Shown piece after piece: positions 19,583-28,017 of a DNA stretch of 64,000 nucleotides. The notes under the pieces are model-generated. The model made no database searches and was not told where the DNA came from. It saw only the letters and a list, made by a program, of their open reading frames with translations. A program made the position numbers and the translations under genes. Location of the stretch: the NCBI GenBank assembly GCA_016932015.1, contig JAFGDQ010000019.1:75214-139213 (forward strand), read 5' to 3'. The stretch comes from Spirochaetota bacterium. GTDB lineage: Bacteria > Spirochaetota > UBA4802 > JAFGDQ01. The first letter of the stretch is position 1, and every line of letters starts with the position of its first letter.

Positions 19583-19596
19583 CTATTAAAGATTGT

Positions 19597-19624
19597 TTGA
19601 CAAGCATATGTTTTTATGAATAAT
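19597..19624 (+). promoter_or_regulatory. Predicted sigma-70 promoter for lipoprotein-dapL
   Basis: TTGACA (19597-19602), 16-base spacer, AATAAT (19619-19624). It starts 15 bases after the amidase stop and would give a short leader to the ATG at 19649. Confidence 0.55.
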
Positions 19625-19648
19625 AAATAATATCTCAGGAGGAACAGA

Positions 19649-20128
19649 ATGTTCAAGAAAATACTGGTTTTATTTATCATGATATCCCTCAGTTCCTGCG
19701 GGACAGTCGGTTTTGTGAAAAATATTTTAAAAGAAAGGCTGAGCGTACAGGATACGGTTGCTTATAAAGCAGAAATGGATCAGTCAGAAAATCCGGCGCT
19801 AATTTTTTCTAAAACAAAGGAGCTGCAGAATAAACGAATAAGAATAAAAGACATTATTGTGAATGATATTGTTCCTTCAAGTAATGTTGATTATAAATTC
19901 TGTGTTATTGTTACTGTTCCCACAAATAAGGGAAATATTGACTGTTATATTTACGCAGGTGCGGGTGATATTTTTCCAAAAGAGGATATAAATACAATAT
20001 CCAGGCTGAAGAAAGGTGTTTCTGTTATAACAGTGGAAGGAGATTTCAGTAAGTTTTTTACATTGCTTGACGAAACTTACACAAAAATAGAAATTGTCAA
20101 TGCAGATATTAATATTAAAGGAGATTAA
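19649..20128 (+). CDS. Small lipoprotein of unknown function
   Basis: 159 aa. Signal peptide with lipobox SLSSC, lipidation at Cys17. The rest is a single alpha/beta domain (LQNKRIRIKDIIVNDIVPSS; KFCVIVTVPTNKGNIDCYIYAG; KGVSVITVEGDFSKFF) resembling an OB-like fold; no family recognised. Strong ribosome site aggagga. The stop is 5 bp before the dapL start, so they are co-transcribed. Confidence 0.7.
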   Translation: MFKKILVLFIMISLSSCGTVGFVKNILKERLSVQDTVAYKAEMDQSENPALIFSKTKELQNKRIRIKDIIVNDIVPSSNVDYKFCVIVTVPTNKGNIDCYIYAGAGDIFPKEDINTISRLKKGVSVITVEGDFSKFFTLLDETYTKIEIVNADINIKGD

Positions 20129-20133
20129 GAGTA

Positions 20134-21372
20134 TTGCAAATGGAATCGTATATTCAAAATTTATTTGCGGACAGGCTGGGCGGGAAAAATTTCGGAAAAG
20201 AAGACAAAATATACAAGTTTGAGAAAATAAAGAGAGCAAAACGGGAAGCCGTAAAAAATAATCCCGGAATGAAACTAATAGATCTCGGAGTAGGTGAACC
20301 GGATGAAACAGCGTTTGATATTGTAATTGAAACCCTGCGTGAAGAAGCAGGTAAGCCTGAAAACAGAGGATATTCCGACAATGGAATTATTGAATTCAAG
20401 GAAGCCGCTTCACGGTATCTGGAAAGGGTGTTCGGAGTAAAGGGCATTGATCCTGAAACGGAAATAAATCATTCGATCGGTTCCAAACCGGCTCTTGCCA
20501 TGATACCTGCGGCGTTTATTAATCCCGGTGATGTTACTTTGATGACAGTTCCCGGATACCCTGTGCTCGGTACTCATACATCATGGTATTCCGGCGAAGT
20601 ATATAATCTGCAACTGAAAAAAGAAAACAATTTTCTTCCTGATCTGAAATCAATACCTGAGGATATTCTGAAAAGGGCAAAGATTCTTCTTCTGAATTAT
20701 CCTAACAACCCGACAGGTGCGAATGCCAGTGTGTCTTTTTATAAAGAGGTAATTGATTTTGCCAAAAAGAATAATATAATTGTTATTCAGGATGCAGCCT
20801 ATTCCGCCCTGACTTACAATGAAAAGCCGCTTTCTTTTTTAAGTGTTCCCGGTGCAAAGGACGTTGGTATTGAAATTTATTCCCTGTCAAAGGCGTATAA
20901 CATGACAGGATGGAGGATGGCATTTGTTGCAGGAAACAGCCTGATTGTTAAAGCATTCGCAACAGTGAAGGATAATTATGATTCCGGACAGTTCATTGCC
21001 ATACAGAAGGCCGGAATTGCGGCACTTGATAATCCGGAAATAACTGAAAAGATTAAGGCAAAGTATGAAAGAAGACTTAAAGCTTTAGTTGAAATTCTTT
21101 CTGAAATCGGATTTAAGGCTGAGATGCCGGGCGGGTCATTTTATCTTTATATCGAGATACCCAAAGGGGTAAAAGGCGGGCAGAGGTTTAACAGTGCTGA
21201 AGAATTTGCTCAATACCTGATACTGGAAAAACTTATCTCTTCAGTTCCATGGGATGATGTCGGAAACTTCCTGAGATTTTCCGCAACTTTTGAATCCGAT
21301 GGTGAGGAAGGCGAGAAGGTTATTCTACAGGAGATCAGGAAAAGGCTTAGCGATACTGAATTTGAATTCTGA
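20134..21372 (+). CDS. dapL: LL-diaminopimelate aminotransferase
   Basis: 412 aa, PLP fold type I. It transfers an amino group from glutamate to tetrahydrodipicolinate, giving LL-DAP in one step for lysine and peptidoglycan. Seen: LFADRLGGKNFGKEDKIYKFEKIKRAKR at the N-terminus, typical of DapL; GVGEPDE; NYPNNPTG; DAAYSAL; PLP lysine in SLSKAYNMTGWR (Lys253). The TTG at 20134 is preferred: aggag lies 10 bases upstream, whereas ATG 20140 would be 16 away. DapL occurs in spirochaetes, chlamydiae and some other groups. Confidence 0.92.
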   Translation: MQMESYIQNLFADRLGGKNFGKEDKIYKFEKIKRAKREAVKNNPGMKLIDLGVGEPDETAFDIVIETLREEAGKPENRGYSDNGIIEFKEAASRYLERVFGVKGIDPETEINHSIGSKPALAMIPAAFINPGDVTLMTVPGYPVLGTHTSWYSGEVYNLQLKKENNFLPDLKSIPEDILKRAKILLLNYPNNPTGANASVSFYKEVIDFAKKNNIIVIQDAAYSALTYNEKPLSFLSVPGAKDVGIEIYSLSKAYNMTGWRMAFVAGNSLIVKAFATVKDNYDSGQFIAIQKAGIAALDNPEITEKIKAKYERRLKALVEILSEIGFKAEMPGGSFYLYIEIPKGVKGGQRFNSAEEFAQYLILEKLISSVPWDDVGNFLRFSATFESDGEEGEKVILQEIRKRLSDTEFEF

Positions 21373-21387
21373 TCGTCATTTTTTTTA

Positions 21388-21426
21388 AAGGTCTGATTTC
21401 ATATCTTTGCAGTGAAATCAGACCTT
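21388..21426 (+). terminator. 14-bp hairpin after dapL
   Basis: AAGGTCTGATTTCA (21388-21401) pairs perfectly with TGAAATCAGACCTT (21413-21426) around an 11-base loop. It begins 15 bases after the dapL stop. No U-tract follows, so termination strength is uncertain. It covers the first possible start (GTG 21412) of the next gene, which argues for a later start there. Confidence 0.55.
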
Positions 21427-21489
21427 GTTACATTGAAGATTCCCGGAGTTTTATGCCGGGAAAAATATATTCTAAAAAAGTATTCATTT

Positions 21490-23793
21490 ATGAAATCTGC
21501 CGGAAAGATTACTCTCCTGATTGCAGTTTTTTTATTCGCGGTAGTACTTACCGGAATATTTCTTCTTAATAGAGAAGCTGTCTCCTATGAAGGTACGATC
21601 CACGCCGCAGTAGATTCAAGAGTAATAATTCAAAGAGCCAATAACGGAATTCCCCTTATTCGGGCATCAACCCTTAATGATGCTTATTTTTCCGTCGGTT
21701 ATCTGCACTGTCAGGACAGACAGCCATTGATTGAATATTTCAGGGCACTGGCAACAGGCAGATTGTCCGAACTTTCAGGCACAGATGGAATATTCATGGA
21801 CAGACTTTCTCTAATAATAGGATTTGAAAGAAAAGCCGCTGATATTATTTCTGAACTGGAAGCTCCTTATTATGATTATATTGCTTCATATGTTAAGGGT
21901 ATAAATACTTTCCGGGAAATAAACGGAACAGATTCATTATCCCGTTCATTGCTAAGAGACTGGACTGTCTCTGATGTTGTATCTATTCTGCTTTTGTTCG
22001 ACTGGTCGGATTCTTTTCAGAATAATAAGGAGCTTATTTTCCCTGTTCATAGCAGCGCTGATCCTGCTCTTAAAACTATTATTCCGCGGGATCTCTGGTT
22101 TCAATTCAAACCTGATGAAAAAGCGTCTGTGAATCTGCTTATAAAGATTAAAGAGGAAATCAGAAAGCACGTAGGCCTGTATCAGTCCGGTTTTGCTTTT
22201 TATCTGGATGATAAGGATCTGAAAGACGGTAAGGCTGTATCAGGATTCACGATTGACAGCGGACTCGATATTTTCCCGAAATGGTATCCTATTCGGCTTA
22301 TAATTGAAAATTGTAAAATTGACTGCATTTCAGCATCCGGACTTCCGTTTTTACTGTATGGAAGAAATAAACAGATTTCCTTTTCCGGTTTTAATTTACG
22401 AATGGATGTACAGAACTTCCGAGTTGAAAAAGTGAGAAAATTTAATGATATTGAAAAGTATTACAGAAACGGGAAATGGTATAATTTCAAGACTGTTGGC
22501 AGGAAAATCTATTCCAGCTATGCTGAAGATATTGATGAGTACATGGATATAACTGTAAGGTCTACTGATAACGGACCTTTAATCAGTGATATAGCGGATA
22601 ATGGGAATAATAATATTCTGTGTATTTCAATAAACTCGGTTTTCCCTGACAGGAGCTATATAAAATCACTTTTTGACCTGCCTTTTGCTGCATCCCTTTC
22701 CGATGCGTATAATGCGGTTCGTTCTGTTGCATCTGTACCGAAGATTTATCTTTTCGGATCAATGGATGATGCTTTATGCGCATATTCCGGGAAAGTGCCG
22801 CGCTATATTGAAAAGGAAATATTTAACAGTTATAATGCCCCGATCCTGAAAGATACAGACGATATATCAGGGTACAGTAAGTGTTATAAAAATAGGAATA
22901 TTATCATCGGAAATAATATATATTCAGGCCTGCCTTTGTTAATCAGCCAAAAGGGTATAAATATTGAGGATACCAGGTGTTTCAGATTAAGAGAGCTCAT
23001 TGAAAAGAAAGCCCCGCTTACTCCTCAGGATATTGCTTCCATTTTGAAAGATACGCACTCCGTAACAGCAGAGAAATTCATCCCGGTGTTCTCTCCTGTT
23101 CTTGAACAGTTTCCTATACCTTCTGCGAAATTGTGCAGTATTTATTTTGAAGAATGGGATCATAAGATGAATCCTGAATCTGTAGCTGCGACGATATTTG
23201 AACTGCTGTTAAACAACTTGATTACAGAGACAATCTCGGATGAAACGGGCAATGACTTTATTCGCACCGATAATTATTTTATGCTGGCTGAAAAATTTTA
23301 TGATTTAATGTCATCCGGCAATTCCTCTCTTTTTGATGATAAGGGAACAAAAAGAACTGAAGAAACAAGGGATATGATTTTTGACTCCGCATTTATTAAA
23401 ACATTAAGAACTTTAAATAAACAATTCGGGCCTGTAATGGAAAACTGGAGATGGGGCAGAATTCACAGGAAAAAGAGTGTAATTCCCCTGATAAGTGATA
23501 CAGTATTTAAAAATAAATATAAAGGGAGAGATGAAACAGAATTTCCAGGAGGCAATAATACTGTCCTGATGGGATCCGCGGATGCTGCAGGATTTTTAAA
23601 ACCGGTTAATGTATCAGTTATGTCCGGCATTTTTTATCTTGATTTAAATCTGTATTTTTTACGAAATTCAATATCCCAGTCCGCAGTTCCTTCTTCTGAA
23701 TTTTTCTCCAAGACAACTGCAGCAGGCGATTTTCTCAATATTGATATGTCTGATATTCTTTATACCTGTACAATCCTGCCGGGCCGGTATTAG
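21490..23793 (+). CDS. Divergent penicillin-acylase-family (S45) protein
   Basis: 767 aa from ATG 21490, chosen because the next residues form the membrane anchor KITLLIAVFLFAVVLTGIFLL and earlier starts lie in or near the dapL hairpin. No ribosome site is visible. The S45 A-chain signature is clear: NNGIPLIRASTLNDAYFSVGYLHCQDR..EYFRALATGRLSEL. The B-chain part keeps LYGRNKQISFSG (compare GRN..IAWG) and a late EFPGGNNTV. The autoprocessing site normally reads GSNAW; here it is QSGFAF, with a serine at 22186-22188. So it may process atypically or be inactive. Members cleave amides or acyl-homoserine lactones. Confidence 0.72.
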   Translation: MKSAGKITLLIAVFLFAVVLTGIFLLNREAVSYEGTIHAAVDSRVIIQRANNGIPLIRASTLNDAYFSVGYLHCQDRQPLIEYFRALATGRLSELSGTDGIFMDRLSLIIGFERKAADIISELEAPYYDYIASYVKGINTFREINGTDSLSRSLLRDWTVSDVVSILLLFDWSDSFQNNKELIFPVHSSADPALKTIIPRDLWFQFKPDEKASVNLLIKIKEEIRKHVGLYQSGFAFYLDDKDLKDGKAVSGFTIDSGLDIFPKWYPIRLIIENCKIDCISASGLPFLLYGRNKQISFSGFNLRMDVQNFRVEKVRKFNDIEKYYRNGKWYNFKTVGRKIYSSYAEDIDEYMDITVRSTDNGPLISDIADNGNNNILCISINSVFPDRSYIKSLFDLPFAASLSDAYNAVRSVASVPKIYLFGSMDDALCAYSGKVPRYIEKEIFNSYNAPILKDTDDISGYSKCYKNRNIIIGNNIYSGLPLLISQKGINIEDTRCFRLRELIEKKAPLTPQDIASILKDTHSVTAEKFIPVFSPVLEQFPIPSAKLCSIYFEEWDHKMNPESVAATIFELLLNNLITETISDETGNDFIRTDNYFMLAEKFYDLMSSGNSSLFDDKGTKRTEETRDMIFDSAFIKTLRTLNKQFGPVMENWRWGRIHRKKSVIPLISDTVFKNKYKGRDETEFPGGNNTVLMGSADAAGFLKPVNVSVMSGIFYLDLNLYFLRNSISQSAVPSSEFFSKTTAAGDFLNIDMSDILYTCTILPGRY

Positions 23794-23801
23794 GAAAACA
23801 C

Positions 23802-24701
23802 TTATATATTTAAAATCAGATTATAAAATTCTTCAAGGCCGTTAAGGACTTTCTGATGCACTTCTGCAGGATTAACTTTATTATCAAACTCCGCATTTTT
23901 TAGCATTTTTTCCGCGGCCTGTTCAGCATCATTAGAGTTAAGCTTGCCGGATTCTCCTAAATTGATCAGGTTAAATTTATTTTTTATAAGATCCGTAAGA
24001 TCCGAATGATAGTCTGAAGGATTTATTGTTATTAATCCGCATCCGGAAATGAGTCCTTCATAAAGTGTTATTCCGAAATGGGAAACAAGTATTTTTGAGG
24101 AAAGCAGTACGTCCGCGTAAGAATTGCTCATGGGAATTTTTTTTTCATTTGTCCGGAGATATGATTTTTTTCCGCACAGCATCGCAAAGTTTGATTTTTC
24201 CGGCAGTATTGATATCAGAAAATCTATATATTCTTCTTCTGCCGAGTTGCCGGGATAAACAGAAAAATCAATATTTTTATTTATAATTCTTTTTTTCAAA
24301 TTTTCCAGAGACTTAAGAAAATTAAAACCGTAGATGTAACTATTAAATTTCAGGCTTTTTTCATGGGGTTTTAAGTTCGGCAGAATATCAATGATATAAT
24401 CGGCTTTTTCCGCACCTGGTCCGTTATCGTCAATACAAACTATTTTTCCTGTCTTTTTTAATTGAATAATTTCATCTGTTTCGGAATCGCGCATGTCCCG
24501 GATTATTATCTCAGGAGAGAAATCAATTGTATTCTTTAAATATGGCTTTAGTTCATCCGGGAATGTGTCCGGAACATCATCTGATACAATATAGGCTTTT
24601 AGTTTTTTATTTGCGTTAAGATACCAGGCGAGTGAACACATTCGCTGAATATGCCCCATGCCGAGACTGGTGTTGTAGCATGTTTTTAACGCAATAATCA
24701 T
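23802..24701 (-). CDS. PseG-like nucleotide-sugar hydrolase / glycosyltransferase
   Basis: 299 aa, GT-B-like. The N-terminus SLGMGHIQRMCSLAWYL carries His17 at the position of the PseG catalytic base, and VCIDDNGPG, YADVLLSSKILVSHFGITLYEGLISGCGLITI match the second half of PseG. PseG removes UDP from the altrose intermediate of pseudaminic acid. Its start overlaps the spsF stop by 4 bp (translational coupling). It is last of the minus-strand operon and is convergent with the acylase gene, 8 bp apart. The exact sugar is uncertain. Confidence 0.72.
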   Translation of the reverse strand: MIIALKTCYNTSLGMGHIQRMCSLAWYLNANKKLKAYIVSDDVPDTFPDELKPYLKNTIDFSPEIIIRDMRDSETDEIIQLKKTGKIVCIDDNGPGAEKADYIIDILPNLKPHEKSLKFNSYIYGFNFLKSLENLKKRIINKNIDFSVYPGNSAEEEYIDFLISILPEKSNFAMLCGKKSYLRTNEKKIPMSNSYADVLLSSKILVSHFGITLYEGLISGCGLITINPSDYHSDLTDLIKNKFNLINLGESGKLNSNDAEQAAEKMLKNAEFDNKVNPAEVHQKVLNGLEEFYNLILNI

Positions 24702-25471
24702 TGAGAGGATGAAGTGGCAAGACGCTGTTTTATTTCACTGTTGATCTTTAAGATTTCCGGGTGTTCATTAACATAGTCAAGGACGTCTGATAGGGGGAAA
24801 TGGGATTCTGTAAACAGATTGTCATATATTATTTTTGCCAGATCGTAATCTTCCTGTGTGTCCACTGTTAGCCTTAACTTTTCAGGTACTTTTTTTAACG
24901 ATACAGGCGGCCTTTGAATTGAAAAAAGTTCCGGATGTTCTTTTATGAAAGGAGTAACATGTTCAAAATGATAGGGTTCGGAACTCATGTTATATGCTTC
25001 ATCAAGGGCTTGTTTCTTAATAACTTCAACAGCTGTTCCTAAAGGAAGATTGGCAAGAGCACATAAATCGAAATTTGACTCAAGAGCAATATCTACTATC
25101 ATCGAAGCATAATCAACATCAGTAAAAGGATTGTCTCCTGTGATTCTGACGATATAATCTCCGGCAAATTCCTCTGAAGCCAGGTAATACCTTTCAAGAA
25201 CATTTGTTTCCGATCCGGAATATGTTTCAATTCCCAGTGATGATGCGAGATCAATCAGTGGACGGTTCTCATTAAGGGAACCTGTTGCCAGAACAACCTT
25301 GTCAACATGCTCGATTAATTTTGATCTTTCAATTACATGTGCTAAAATAGGTTTGCCTGCAAGCTCGAGCATAGCTTTGCCGGGCAGTCTTTTGGACTGC
25401 ATTCTTGACTGTATAATTGCAGTAACGGCAGGTTTAATCTTTCGGCCGTTTACTTTACCGTTAAGAGTCAT
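24698..25471 (-). CDS. spsF: SpsF-type cytidylyltransferase
   Basis: 257 aa. Nucleotide-binding signature AIIQSRMQSKRLPGKAMLELAGKPILAHVIER (17-48) and the catalytic-site motif DYIVRITGDNPFTD. These enzymes activate a sugar acid as CMP derivative for surface polysaccharide or flagellin glycans. Ribosome site gagga. It overlaps the PseG-like gene by 4 bp and lies 23 bp after the spiro-SPASM gene, whose N-terminal domain is a degenerate relative of this protein. Confidence 0.85.
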   Translation of the reverse strand: MTLNGKVNGRKIKPAVTAIIQSRMQSKRLPGKAMLELAGKPILAHVIERSKLIEHVDKVVLATGSLNENRPLIDLASSLGIETYSGSETNVLERYYLASEEFAGDYIVRITGDNPFTDVDYASMIVDIALESNFDLCALANLPLGTAVEVIKKQALDEAYNMSSEPYHFEHVTPFIKEHPELFSIQRPPVSLKKVPEKLRLTVDTQEDYDLAKIIYDNLFTESHFPLSDVLDYVNEHPEILKINSEIKQRLATSSSQ

Positions 25472-25494
25472 ATTTCCTCATAGTTTATATTTTT

Positions 25495-26970
25495 TTAGAG
25501 ATTGAAAGTATACCACTCATTGCATGACTGGCAGTCAGGACTGGTTTCGTAGGATTGCCTGTAGTCGTTTAAAAATTTGTCTTTAGACCCGGTAAACAGT
25601 TCTTCAATGGATTCATTGTTAAGGTTTCCTCTGGCATAGTCTCCATTTACGTCCTGTTTGCAGAAAGTGACTGTGCCGTCAGAAAGTACATTCAGATCAC
25701 GCTGAAGATGCCAGCAGGGAGTCCTTTCCAGAGGTGTAAGATCCGAATAATTTCTGTCCTGAATTTTCCCCAGATAAGTATTCTGTTTCTGAAGAATTAT
25801 CGGGATTTTATACTTTTCCCAGAAATCATAGAATCTGTCCAGAAAAGCTTCTGTTTCATTAATTTTCATAATCTGAATATATATATTATTATCTGTTGTA
25901 ATGTTTTCTTTTATTGAAATTATATTTTTAAACACAATATCAAAATAGTCTTTATTGTGGATTGCCGAATATGTTTCACTGTCCAGCCCGTTAATATTAA
26001 ATACTATCCTGATACGTTCATCATTATTGTTAACAATATAATTCTTAAAATTCGTATCGGCAAGTATTCCGTTCGTTTCTATAACGATGTTCTGAACCTT
26101 ATCATTCCTTGCCAGTTCCAGAAATTCATAGAAATTTTTATGCATCAAAGGTTCGCCGGAACCGCCGAAACAGACAGAATACGGAAGCTTAAAAGTTTCC
26201 ATATCCTTCAGAATCTTCTTAAAAAGATCAATCCCCATATCCGGACGTTTCCGCTGCAGGGTGTTTCTGTAGCAGAAGAGACAATCAAGCATGCAGCTCC
26301 CGGTAAGCTCGATTTCCAGATAAGATGGGCATAAGTAAAGAACCCCTGGATTTTTGTCAATTATTTCTTTCACTTCTGAATATCGCGGAATTCTGCCTGC
26401 AATGTCGACAATGTTTTCCATTATACGAATTTCCCTTGGATTTCCGGATCTGAATGCAAGTCTTTTATTCCTGATGTCAGGAGCCTTGTAGAATAACTCG
26501 ACATCAAATTTATTGATATTGGATCTTATGACCTGGGCAAGAGGCAGAGTTTTTTCTGCCTGTTCTGGAATTGCGTTTATAAGCTCTTTTGAAATAATTT
26601 CGCAGGAGAAACCCTGGGGAAGGTTTTCAGAATATGTAAATTCCGCAAGATATTTAGTATGTACGTCGATCATCTCTGAAATTATTTTAATATCTATGAA
26701 TGGAGAATCGCAGAGTATTTTAACAATATGATCTGCTGTGGATTTTGCAAAAATTTCTTTCCAGAAAGAGACATCATCTTTGTCCTTCCTGAAGTATATT
26801 TCTGAATCTGTATTCCCGGAGAAATCCTCAGGTGCGGAATATTTTATATCAGAAAAAATACCTCCGGACTGCAGTCTTTCTTTAAGTTCACGGGGAAGGT
26901 ATTTTCCTGAAAAATTAAGGTTAGAATCTTTTATATCATTATCAATATATAATAATGCAATTATATTCAA
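25495..26970 (-). CDS. Spiro-SPASM radical SAM protein with degenerate SpsF-like N-domain
   Basis: 491 aa from a TTG start supported by ggagg 5 bases ahead. Residues 75-165 align with SpsF (DHIVKILCDSPFIDIKIISEMID against DYIVRITGDNPFTDVDYASMIVD) but lack the SRMxSxRLPGK nucleotide signature. Radical SAM core: CMLDCLFC with Cys226, 230, 233, then CFGGSGEPLM. C-terminal SPASM region: TPCWHL, VTFCKQD, CQSCNEW, for an auxiliary iron-sulfur cluster. SPASM enzymes modify peptides, proteins or sugars by radical chemistry. I know this architecture as the spiro-SPASM family of spirochaetes. Substrate unknown. Confidence 0.85.
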   Translation of the reverse strand: MNIIALLYIDNDIKDSNLNFSGKYLPRELKERLQSGGIFSDIKYSAPEDFSGNTDSEIYFRKDKDDVSFWKEIFAKSTADHIVKILCDSPFIDIKIISEMIDVHTKYLAEFTYSENLPQGFSCEIISKELINAIPEQAEKTLPLAQVIRSNINKFDVELFYKAPDIRNKRLAFRSGNPREIRIMENIVDIAGRIPRYSEVKEIIDKNPGVLYLCPSYLEIELTGSCMLDCLFCYRNTLQRKRPDMGIDLFKKILKDMETFKLPYSVCFGGSGEPLMHKNFYEFLELARNDKVQNIVIETNGILADTNFKNYIVNNNDERIRIVFNINGLDSETYSAIHNKDYFDIVFKNIISIKENITTDNNIYIQIMKINETEAFLDRFYDFWEKYKIPIILQKQNTYLGKIQDRNYSDLTPLERTPCWHLQRDLNVLSDGTVTFCKQDVNGDYARGNLNNESIEELFTGSKDKFLNDYRQSYETSPDCQSCNEWYTFNL

Positions 26971-26986
26971 AATTCCTCCCGAAGCC

Positions 26987-27964
26987 TTATGTTCTTGATT
27001 TATCTGTTATATAATCTTCCATATATATTTTTATATCTGATTCCAGCCTTTTTCGGGAAGCCCACGTTTTAAATTGTTCTGCCATCTTTTTCTGGTATAA
27101 AAGGTTAAAAATATCGTTTTTAACTGCTTCAAAAGTGCTTCTTCTTTTGCCGTTGTATTTTATAATATGATAGCCTGAACCGGATTTGACTATTGCTTTT
27201 TTCTTATTATCAATCACAAATTCTTTATAAATATTATTTGCGAAAAGTATATCCTGTTTTGCAAGATCTGATAATGAAATCCAGCCGAGGCTTCCTCCGT
27301 TATTTCTGGTAGCATTATCATCTGAATACTGTTTTGCTGCACTTTCAAAAGACTGTTTCGAAGTTTTGGTAAAAAGATCTTTGGCCGTATTATTAGCTCT
27401 TTTATTCTCGGCAAATGAATCGTTTTTCATTTTAACGAGTATATGCTGAAGGTTCACTTCATATCCAAGTTCTTTTTTGTTCTTGTCGTACCATTCCTTT
27501 GCTTCTTTTGTGTTTGGAGGGGATATTCCTATTGCAATCGACATCACCTGTTCAAGGACAAGGGATTTTCTGAGTTCCTCTCTGTATTCTTCAAAAGGAA
27601 TTTTTTCATTTTTTTCAATCTGCTTTATAAAGTCATCCATTGAGCGTGTATTAGTCCTGGCCATAATTTGTTTTATCTGGTTATCAATTTTTTCAGGGCT
27701 GACTATTATGGATTCTTTTTTTGCAGTCTGATCAACTATCGCGTCGTCAATAAATTTATCAAGGAGTCTGCTTTTTTCTCCGGGTATTTTTTTTGCAGGT
27801 ATTTTTTTTTGGGATAACAGCCTTTCAAATTTTTGTTCAAGTTCGCTTTTTATTATCGGGGTTTCATTTACGGTGGCAATAATCCTGTCATATTCTTCCC
27901 ATGAAAAAACAGGACTGCACAGGATGAATACGGCTATTGTTGTAAGTATTATATTTAGTCTCAT
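26987..27964 (-). CDS. SurA/PpiC-type periplasmic peptidyl-prolyl isomerase
   Basis: 325 aa. Signal peptide 1-21 (SPVFSW), SurA-like N-domain (IIATVNETPIIKSELEQKFERLL), and one parvulin domain (about 172-272: LQHILVKMK, ARNNGGSLGWISLSDL, GSGYHIIKY). It chaperones or isomerises outer-membrane proteins in the periplasm. SurA of E. coli has two parvulin domains; here there is one. Ribosome site aagga. 16 bp before the spiro-SPASM gene, 53 bp after cimA. Confidence 0.88.
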   Translation of the reverse strand: MRLNIILTTIAVFILCSPVFSWEEYDRIIATVNETPIIKSELEQKFERLLSQKKIPAKKIPGEKSRLLDKFIDDAIVDQTAKKESIIVSPEKIDNQIKQIMARTNTRSMDDFIKQIEKNEKIPFEEYREELRKSLVLEQVMSIAIGISPPNTKEAKEWYDKNKKELGYEVNLQHILVKMKNDSFAENKRANNTAKDLFTKTSKQSFESAAKQYSDDNATRNNGGSLGWISLSDLAKQDILFANNIYKEFVIDNKKKAIVKSGSGYHIIKYNGKRRSTFEAVKNDIFNLLYQKKMAEQFKTWASRKRLESDIKIYMEDYITDKSRT

Positions 27965-28017
27965 TTGGTATTTCCTTAAAGATAAAATCTTTTTAATAAG
28001 TATATTGCGGCGCTGAA

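Noticed and set aside
21412-21489. GTG 21412 as start of the S45 acylase
   Set aside because: It lies inside the 14-bp hairpin after dapL, has no ribosome site and adds residues before the membrane anchor.
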